A DNA stretch of 9,693 bases from JAIVJN01 sp036732565. Lineage in GTDB: Bacteria; Acidobacteriota; Vicinamibacteria; Vicinamibacterales; UBA2999. Both the position numbers and the translations under genes were made by a program. The stretch spans positions 1 to 9,693 of the forward strand of contig DAINCF010000270.1 in assembly GCA_036732565.1 (NCBI GenBank), given 5' to 3'. The stretch's first letter is position 1. Each line of letters begins with the position of its first letter. This document shows, piece after piece, positions 1-4,973 of this stretch. Under the pieces are notes generated by a model. That model worked only from the letters and a program-made list of their open reading frames with translations, did not search any database and was not told the DNA's origin.

Positions 1-116
1 GTGGTGTCGACTTCGCGCCACGTGAGGCGGCGGGCGCGAAGCGCGCGGCGCACGTCCTCGCAGCGGGGGCAGTCCGGGCGCACGTAGAGCACGATCTCGT
101 CCAGCGGAATCGTCAC
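1..116 (-). CDS. Glutaredoxin-like / thioredoxin-fold protein, N-terminal part (cut by left edge)
   Basis: Reading the minus strand from a GTG at 116-114 gives VTIPLDEIVLYVRPDCPRC, followed by a basic helix-like stretch (EDVRRALRARRL) and then TWREVDTT before the edge. The pattern beta strand (IVLYVR), Cys-Pro-x-Cys, amphipathic helix, second strand (REVD) is the start of a glutaredoxin/DUF836-type thioredoxin fold. The CPRC pair would be the redox-active dithiol, acting on disulfides in the cytoplasm since no signal peptide is visible. Only 38 codons are present. The start is uncertain: the frame stays open upstream (IDPDHPRYRGP) and no clear Shine-Dalgarno precedes the GTG. It lies 35 nt downstream of the M20 peptidase stop on the same strand, so it may be the second gene of that operon. 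Family assignment rests on the motif alone; the substrate cannot be told. Confidence 0.55.
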   Translation of the reverse strand, partial: MTIPLDEIVLYVRPDCPRCEDVRRALRARRLTWREVDT

Positions 117-151
117 CGGCCCGCGGTAGCGCGGATGGTCCGGGTCGATGT

Positions 152-1411
152 CTATGGCTGAGCGAGTGCGATAGCGAAGAGGAATGCCCGCTGAGTGCCC
201 TTCCATGAATCCGTCGTATCGAAGGCCTCGTCGAGCGCGTGCGCGCCCGTGCCGCGTCCACCGCCGCCGATGGTGACCGCCGGAACCTTGAGGCTCATCG
301 CGATGTTGGAGTCCGTCGAGCCCTCACCCAACTCTCCGGTGGACCCGAGCGCCCTCGTCACCGACACGGCCGCGACCACGATCGGCGCCTCGGCCGGCGT
401 GCTTCCCGCCGGGCGATTGCCCACCAGTTGCTTGTCGACCGTGAGATCGCGACGCCCCCAGCGCACGTTCTCGTCGCGCACGGCGTTGTCGATCGCCTTG
501 TGGAAGTTGGCGTCGACCGATTGCAGCGAGGCCGCGTCCGACGAGCGCATGTCGACCTCGGCCCAGGCTTCGTAGGGAATCGCGTTGACGGAGGTGCCGC
601 CGCCGATCCGCCCGACGTTGAACGTCGTCTTCGGCTGCGTCGGCACCTGAAGGTCGGCGATGGTCGCCATGGCGCGGCCGAGCGCGTGGATCGGATTGAC
701 CATGCCGAACGCGCCGAAGCTGTGGCCGCCAGGTCCCTTGAAGGTGATCTTGTATCTCAAGCTGCCGACGGCGACATGGGTGACGCCGAGACCGGTGCCG
801 TCGACGGACACGAAGCGATCGATGCGTCCCTTCAATCCTTCCTTGAACAGGAACTTCACCCCGCGCAGATCGCCGAGCCCTTCCTCCCCCACCGTGCCGA
901 CGAACGTGATGGTGCCGGGCGTGTCGACGCGCGCCTGATTCATCGCGCGCACGACCGCGAGCACCACCGCCAGGCCGCGGCAGTCGTCCGCGATTCCCGG
1001 GGCGCGCAGGACCGCGCCGTCGCGCTTGACCATGACGTTGGTGCCTTCAGGAAACACGGTGTCGAGATGCGCGGTGAACACGACGTGAGGGTTCGCCTGC
1101 CGGCCCGGCCGCTCGCCGAGCACGTTCCCTTCGCGATCGATGCGCACGTTCTGCAGTCCCGCCTCACGAAACATCTGGGCGTACAACTCGGCGCGCTTCG
1201 CTTCCTTGAACGGCGGCGCTTCGACCTGACAGAGACGAATCTGGTCCTCGATCGTCTTCGGCTCGGCCGTTCGAATCGACTCCAGCGCGGCCTTGATGGT
1301 CGCGTCGCCCATCAGCTTGTCGCCGATCGCGTTCGCGTTCTGCTGCGCCGCCACCGGCGCCGCGAATGCGACGATCACCGCGCCCACCAGCACTCGACTT
1401 TTCATCGCCAT
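152..1411 (-). CDS. Exported M20-family zinc metallopeptidase (dipeptidase / peptidase T-like)
   Basis: Predicted co-catalytic zinc exopeptidase of the M20 family, hydrolysing short peptides or related amide substrates outside the cytoplasm. Numbered from the ATG at 1411 (419 aa), visible motifs are: signal peptide MAMKSRVLVGAVIVAFAAPVAA, cleaved before QQ; first metal motif HLD at 115-117; ADD at 141-143 (bridging Asp); the catalytic/metal Glu pair in TVGEEG at 176-177; an Asp at 204; the dimerisation-domain signature GPGGHSFG around 226-233; and a last His ligand in GTGAHALDEAF near 391. All core ligands appear present and the length is normal for the family. The frame extends upstream to an ATG at 1540, but that adds a charged, non-membrane leader ahead of the signal peptide, so I start at 1411 (1405 is equally possible). 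No Shine-Dalgarno is evident, but a TATACT sits 9 nt upstream, which suggests a leaderless or very short-leader mRNA. It is divergent from the TonB receptor gene and precedes a glutaredoxin-like gene. The exact substrate is unknown. Confidence 0.85.
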   Translation of the reverse strand: MAMKSRVLVGAVIVAFAAPVAAQQNANAIGDKLMGDATIKAALESIRTAEPKTIEDQIRLCQVEAPPFKEAKRAELYAQMFREAGLQNVRIDREGNVLGERPGRQANPHVVFTAHLDTVFPEGTNVMVKRDGAVLRAPGIADDCRGLAVVLAVVRAMNQARVDTPGTITFVGTVGEEGLGDLRGVKFLFKEGLKGRIDRFVSVDGTGLGVTHVAVGSLRYKITFKGPGGHSFGAFGMVNPIHALGRAMATIADLQVPTQPKTTFNVGRIGGGTSVNAIPYEAWAEVDMRSSDAASLQSVDANFHKAIDNAVRDENVRWGRRDLTVDKQLVGNRPAGSTPAEAPIVVAAVSVTRALGSTGELGEGSTDSNIAMSLKVPAVTIGGGGRGTGAHALDEAFDTTDSWKGTQRAFLFAIALAQP

Positions 1412-1420
1412 CGCGTGACG

Positions 1421-1426
1421 AGTATA
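1421..1426 (-). promoter_or_regulatory. Candidate -10 box for the M20 peptidase gene
   Basis: The minus strand reads TATACT here, close to the sigma-70 -10 consensus, in an AT-rich patch (GGATTTTTCATATACT) that stands out from the GC-rich surroundings. Nine nucleotides separate it from the ATG at 1411 and fifteen from the ATG at 1405, so transcription would begin at or just before the start codon. No good -35 hexamer is found 16-18 bp upstream, which lowers confidence. Confidence 0.3.
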
Positions 1427-1486
1427 TGAAAAATCCGAGCGCGACGAGACCTCGCCCCCAAGGCCGAGCACTCCGTCCCATTCCCC

Positions 1487-1515
1487 TTGTGTTTCCGCAG
1501 CGGTCCGCCTACCAT
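1487..1515 (+). promoter_or_regulatory. Sigma-70-type promoter of the first TonB receptor gene
   Basis: TTGTGT (1487-1492), a 17-bp spacer, then TACCAT (1510-1515). The same arrangement, TTGCGC-N17-TACCAT, occurs upstream of the second receptor gene at 4834-4862, at a nearly identical distance from the start codon (115 versus 112 nt from the end of the -10 to the ATG). Conservation between the paralogs is the main support. Transcription would start near 1522, giving a leader of about 108 nt. Confidence 0.55.
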
Positions 1516-1618
1516 GCCGTCGACTTGGTGACAGTTTCATTGCACGTCATCGCTTTCTTGTCTGTGCTTGGTTTGTAACGGTTGTTCATGATCGTCCGCC
1601 CAGGACGCGTTCATGTTT

Positions 1619-1623
1619 GGAGG
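1619..1623 (+). promoter_or_regulatory. Ribosome binding site of the first TonB receptor gene
   Basis: GGAGG, six nucleotides before the ATG at 1630. This spacing decides the start. The ATG at 1624 directly abuts the site and the in-frame ATG at 1582 lies upstream of it, while 1630 has normal spacing and places the signal peptide at the very N-terminus. Confidence 0.8.
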
Positions 1624-1629
1624 ATGACG

Positions 1630-4527
1630 ATGAGGCAGTACAAGGCGTACGTGTGTCTGAGCTTGCTGCTCGCCCTGGCAGCGGCAGTGCCCACCAGCGC
1701 GCAGGATTTTCGCGGGCGTCTCACCGGCACCGTGACCGACAACAGCGGCGCGGTGTTGCCGGGCGTCGCGGTCTCCATCACCAGTCCCGCGTTGATTCAA
1801 CCCCAGGAGCAGGTCACCGGCACTGACGGCACCTACCGATTCCAGGCCTTACCGGCAGGCGTCTACGAGGTCGGCTTCGAGCTCACGGGCTTCCAGGGCG
1901 TCAAGCGCGAAGGTGTCCGCGTGGTGATCGGCCAAACCTTGACGGTCGATCAACAACTGCAGGTGGCCACGCTGCAAGAGACGGTCACCGTCACTGGCGA
2001 GTCGCCCATTGTCGACATTTCGACAAATTCGATGGGGACCAACTTCACCAAGGAGCTCCTGACGGAAATTCCCAACGCGCGCGACATCTGGGCCGCGATG
2101 TCACAGGCGCCCGGTCTGCAGGTGACCAACTACGACGTCGGCGGATCGCGCAGCGGCACGTCCACGGGGTACCGCTCCTACGGGATGGACACGCAGAACC
2201 AAACGCGCATCGAGGGCATCGACACGACCGAAGGCACCGCCGGGAATGCCGGCTACTTCGACTTCGGCAGCTTCGAAGAGTTCCAAGTCGGCGGCGCGGG
2301 CAGCGATGCGGCGTCGTTCGCCGGCGGAGCGGTTCTGACGATCAGCGTCAAGTCCGGCGGTGATCGCTTTTCCGGCAACTGGTACAGCGACTTCGAGAAC
2401 GACTCCACCATCACCGACAACGTGCCGGACTACCTGCGGACCGCGAATCAGCGCAACGAGGACGGCTTCTTCACACGGACGGCGCTGTCGCGCGGCAACC
2501 CCATCGATCGGCAGTACGACGTCAACTTCAACGTCGGCGGACCGATCTGGAAGCAGAAGGCGTGGTTCTTCTACAGCTACCGGCTGAACGACCAGTACAA
2601 GGAAGTGCTGGGCATCACCGAGCTGGCGCGCTCCAAGCTGACGAACCCGTACACCGCCAAGGGCACGTTCCAGCTGCCCAAGAACAACCAGTTCATCGCG
2701 TTCATCAACAAGCGCGAGAAACTGCAGGACAAGCGCGGACTCGGCCCCAGCACACCGCTCTCCGCCTCGCAGTACCAATCGTCCACCAACTATCCGGCGA
2801 AGCTGCAATGGACCAGCGTGCTCGGCAGCCGCGCGTTCCTCGACGTGATGTGGGCGAGCTGGCGCAACTACTTTCCACTGCGTCCTGCCCAGGAGGTCGG
2901 CACCTATAACGGTCCATGGGGGCCGGGTCGACGCGACGAGGCCACGCAGATCTTCTTCGATGGTGGCGGCGCCGAGGAGTATCAACACCAGGACCGGTTC
3001 AAGCCGCAGGTGTATGTGACAATGTCGTACTTCCAGGACGGCTGGCTGGGCAGCCATGACTTCAAGTTCGGCTACGACTGGAAGCGCGATCGTCGGATCA
3101 ACGCCAACGACCAGCCGTTCGATCTCTTCTATCGGGACAATGCCGGGCTGGTGAATCAGGTCGAGCTGTACAACACGCCCGTCGCGCCGATCAACGACGT
3201 GGTCTACAACTCGGCCTGGATCAACGACACCTGGAAGCTCTCGAACCGCTTCACGCTGAACCTCGGCGTACGGTTCGAACGCTATCGTGACGGGTGGAAC
3301 GAACAGCAGTTCCAGCCGAACGGACATCCCGCACTCGCGGGCTTCAGCGACCCCGTGTACCAGGACTTCGTCGCGCCAAGAACCATCGATGCGCGCACCG
3401 TCGCACAGAGCAACACGTTCTCACCAAAGGTCGGTTTCGCGTACGACCTGACGGGCGACAACCGGACCGTACTGAAGGTCTATGCTGGTCAATCGCGTTG
3501 GAACTCGGCGGACACGCTGGCCGATCAAGAGAACCCGGTGGGCCAGGCCGAGTTGGTGTACGAGTTCGTGCCCTGCACGGGCACGCGCACCACGACTTGT
3601 GATCTCAACGGCAACCGTCTCGTCGACGGTCCGAGTGAGCTCGGCCGTCTGATCACGACCAACGGCGGCGGCGGCTTCGTGCGCGTCGACCGCGACATCA
3701 TCCGGCCGACCACCAATGAGGTGTCGGTGAATCTCGAGCGCGAAGTGCGTCAGGCGCTGTCGGGCCGCGTCTCGTACGTGTACAAAAACATGCGCAACGT
3801 GTGGCAGGAGATCGACGCCATCCGTACGCCGGCGTACACCATTCCGATCACCATCACCGATCCGGGCCCGGACAACCGGCTGAACACGGGTGACGAGAAC
3901 ACGCTCCAGACGTTCGACCGGCCCGCGAGCATCGGCACCGATCGCGTCTACACGAACCCGGAAGGCTACGACGCCGACTTCCACAACGTCGAGCTCGCGG
4001 TCAACCGCCGGTTCTCGGGCCGCTGGATGCTGCTCTCGTCCGTCGGCTACACCTGGTCGACGATGCTGCACAACGTGCACGGCTACGATCGCGCGTTCAG
4101 CTACCGCCCCGCGCGGCGGATGTTCGGCGACGAGTTCGGCCGGGAGACGTCCACCTTCTGGAACTACAAAATCATCGGACGCTACACGATGCCCTGGGAC
4201 ATCGGCTTCTCGGGCTCGTGGAAAGTCCAGAGTGGCCAGCAGTACGGACGCACCATGAGCTTCAACTTCCCTGGCGACGGCCAGCAGACGTTCCGCGTCG
4301 AACCGGTCACCGCCAACCGCTACCCGACGGTGGGCATCCTGGATTTGCGGGCGGACAAGGCGTTCCAGTTCGGCAGGTTGGGCAAGCTCACGGCGATGGT
4401 GGACGTCTTCAACCTGACCAACAGCAGCGCGGTCACCACCCTGCGCCATACCTCCGCGAACTTCCAGGAGGTCACGGTCATCCTGGACCCGCGGATCGTG
4501 CGGTTCGGCCTCAGATTCGACTTCTGA
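1630..4527 (+). CDS. TonB-dependent receptor, Oar-like, with carboxypeptidase-regulatory domain (paralog 1)
   Basis: Outer-membrane transporter of 965 aa that would bind an unknown ligand and import it with TonB/ExbBD energy. In order: signal peptide at residues 1-24 ending PTSA before QDF; a carboxypeptidase-regulatory-like beta-sandwich at about 27-112 (GTVTDNSGAVLPGVAVSI, GTYRFQALPAGVYEV); a candidate TonB box ETVTVTG at 117-123; a plug domain at about 130-245 (LLTEIPNARDIWAAMSQAPG, IEGIDTTEG); then a long beta-barrel ending IVRFGLRFDF, with the C-terminal Phe typical of BAM substrates. One extracellular-type loop carries the only two cysteines of the mature protein (C649, C657), directly followed by an Asp/Asn-rich DLNGNRLVDG segment (658-667) that could bind calcium. 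No SusD-like lipoprotein is next to it, so this is Oar-type and not a SusC/D pair. It is closely similar along its whole length to the next gene, with its own promoter and RBS, and is followed directly by a hairpin array. The ligand cannot be inferred. Confidence 0.9.
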   Translation: MRQYKAYVCLSLLLALAAAVPTSAQDFRGRLTGTVTDNSGAVLPGVAVSITSPALIQPQEQVTGTDGTYRFQALPAGVYEVGFELTGFQGVKREGVRVVIGQTLTVDQQLQVATLQETVTVTGESPIVDISTNSMGTNFTKELLTEIPNARDIWAAMSQAPGLQVTNYDVGGSRSGTSTGYRSYGMDTQNQTRIEGIDTTEGTAGNAGYFDFGSFEEFQVGGAGSDAASFAGGAVLTISVKSGGDRFSGNWYSDFENDSTITDNVPDYLRTANQRNEDGFFTRTALSRGNPIDRQYDVNFNVGGPIWKQKAWFFYSYRLNDQYKEVLGITELARSKLTNPYTAKGTFQLPKNNQFIAFINKREKLQDKRGLGPSTPLSASQYQSSTNYPAKLQWTSVLGSRAFLDVMWASWRNYFPLRPAQEVGTYNGPWGPGRRDEATQIFFDGGGAEEYQHQDRFKPQVYVTMSYFQDGWLGSHDFKFGYDWKRDRRINANDQPFDLFYRDNAGLVNQVELYNTPVAPINDVVYNSAWINDTWKLSNRFTLNLGVRFERYRDGWNEQQFQPNGHPALAGFSDPVYQDFVAPRTIDARTVAQSNTFSPKVGFAYDLTGDNRTVLKVYAGQSRWNSADTLADQENPVGQAELVYEFVPCTGTRTTTCDLNGNRLVDGPSELGRLITTNGGGGFVRVDRDIIRPTTNEVSVNLEREVRQALSGRVSYVYKNMRNVWQEIDAIRTPAYTIPITITDPGPDNRLNTGDENTLQTFDRPASIGTDRVYTNPEGYDADFHNVELAVNRRFSGRWMLLSSVGYTWSTMLHNVHGYDRAFSYRPARRMFGDEFGRETSTFWNYKIIGRYTMPWDIGFSGSWKVQSGQQYGRTMSFNFPGDGQQTFRVEPVTANRYPTVGILDLRADKAFQFGRLGKLTAMVDVFNLTNSSAVTTLRHTSANFQEVTVILDPRIVRFGLRFDF

Positions 4528-4620
4528 GGTCTGCTCGCTTCGCTCGCCCGGAGGGCCTCGCGCTTTCGGCGCTCGGAAGGCCGGCGCTTCCGCGCCGGTA
4601 GGCTCGGCGGCTACCGCCGC

Positions 4621-4684
4621 CTCGAAGGCGGCTCGCTTCACTCGCCGTAGGACTCGAAGGCGGCTCGCTTCACTCGCCGTAGGA
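4621..4684. repeat. Perfect 32-bp tandem duplication (two copies)
   Basis: The 32-bp unit at 4621-4652, beginning CTCGAAGGCGGCTCG and ending GCCGTAGGA, is repeated without change at 4653-4684. Because the copies are identical, the duplication is probably recent or kept uniform by slippage. It lies within the left half of the hairpin array, just before its centre, and does not encode part of any gene I accept. Confidence 0.9.
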
Positions 4685-4701
4685 ACGGAGGTTCTTCCTA
4701 C
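4679..4701 (+). other. Central hairpin of array 1 (possible weak terminator)
   Basis: GTAGGAA (4679-4685) pairs with TTCCTAC (4695-4701) around a nine-base loop, giving a seven-bp stem at the point where the array changes orientation. It holds the place that a true intrinsic terminator holds in array 2, but no T tract follows. Termination here is therefore only a possibility. Confidence 0.45.
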
Positions 4702-4833
4702 CGACGAGCGCAGCGAGTAGGCCCTCCGAGCGGCGTAGCCGCGAGGCCCTCCGAGTCCCGCCAGGGAGTGGAACCGCAGGGCGGGACGAGGCCGCCTTGT
4801 CCCATCCAATTTCCCGTATCCGGGCGACTCCCC

Positions 4834-4862
4834 TTGCGCCCGGCACGCCCCCGGTCTACCAT
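4834..4862 (+). promoter_or_regulatory. Sigma-70-type promoter of the second TonB receptor gene
   Basis: TTGCGC (4834-4839), a 17-bp spacer, then TACCAT (4857-4862). It matches the promoter of paralog 1 in both hexamers and in spacer length, and lies outside the hairpin array. Transcription would start near 4869, giving a leader of about 105 nt. The leader shares GTTTGTACC (4917-4925) with GTTTGTAAC (1571-1579) of paralog 1, at 57 and 59 nt before the start codons. Confidence 0.55.
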
Positions 4863-4961
4863 TCGGCGATTAATCCCTTCGCAGCCCAATTCGCCAGTCT
4901 GGGTTCGTTCGCTCTCGTTTGTACCAGTACCGTCGCGTGTGGCGTGAACGCTCGTTGTTTT

Positions 4962-4966
4962 GGAGG
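4962..4966 (+). promoter_or_regulatory. Ribosome binding site of the second TonB receptor gene
   Basis: GGAGG seven nucleotides before the ATG at 4974, in a context (GTTTTGGAGGAACGATA) that matches paralog 1. It fixes the start at 4974. The frame is open from 4797, but that extension would place 59 residues with no signal-peptide character ahead of the real signal peptide. Confidence 0.8.
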
Positions 4967-4973
4967 AACGATA

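Larger units (their letters stand above)
4528..4795. repeat. GC-rich mini-hairpin array 1, downstream of TonB receptor 1
   Basis: Non-coding array starting right after the TGA. Left arm: GCGCTTTCGGCGC (4560-4572, TTC loop with a G-T closing pair), CCGGCGC/GCGCCGG with loop TTCC (4581-4598), and GGCGG-CTA-CCGCC (4606-4618). Next comes a 32-bp tandem duplication (4621-4684), then a central hairpin GTAGGAA/TTCCTAC (4679-4701). Right arm, in opposite orientation: GCGGC-GTA-GCCGC (4730-4742) and TCCCGCC/GGCGGGA (4756-4786). Units are separated by a recurrent 9-13 bp word. GAGGGCCTC at 4551-4559 in the left arm is the exact reverse complement of GAGGCCCTC at 4743-4751 in the right arm, so the two arms could also pair over long range. 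The block at 4551-4598 recurs at 7952-7998 with one substitution and one indel. It may act as a REP/BIME-like transcript-end or nucleoid element; the function is inferred. Confidence 0.75.

Noticed and set aside
239..1429. Plus-strand 396-codon frame opposite the M20 peptidase
   Set aside because: Arg/His/Asp-rich and motif-free, while the minus strand encodes all M20 metal ligands in order.
2101..3327. Minus-strand open frame of 408 codons inside receptor 1
   Set aside because: Composition and lack of motifs match a shadow of the receptor reading frame; no RBS or promoter is evident.
4756..4786. TCCCGCC/GGCGGGA stem as terminator of receptor 1
   Set aside because: The loop is 17 nt and no T tract follows on either strand. 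I keep it only as a member of the array.
4528..4795. Hairpin array considered as a CRISPR array or integron attC-like site
   Set aside because: Units differ in length and sequence, no constant repeat alternates with unique spacers of fixed size, no cas or integrase gene is present, and the stems are symmetric with short loops.
3421..4809. Long minus-strand open frame antisense to receptor 1 (462 codons)
   Set aside because: It is Arg/Val/Ala/Asp-rich with no recognisable domain and lies opposite a clear receptor gene and across the hairpin array. Such frames are expected opposite GC-rich coding sequence.
4797..4973. N-terminal extension of receptor 2 to an upstream ATG
   Set aside because: It would bury the signal peptide and lies upstream of the GGAGG site and across the predicted promoter. 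The start at 4974 matches paralog 1.
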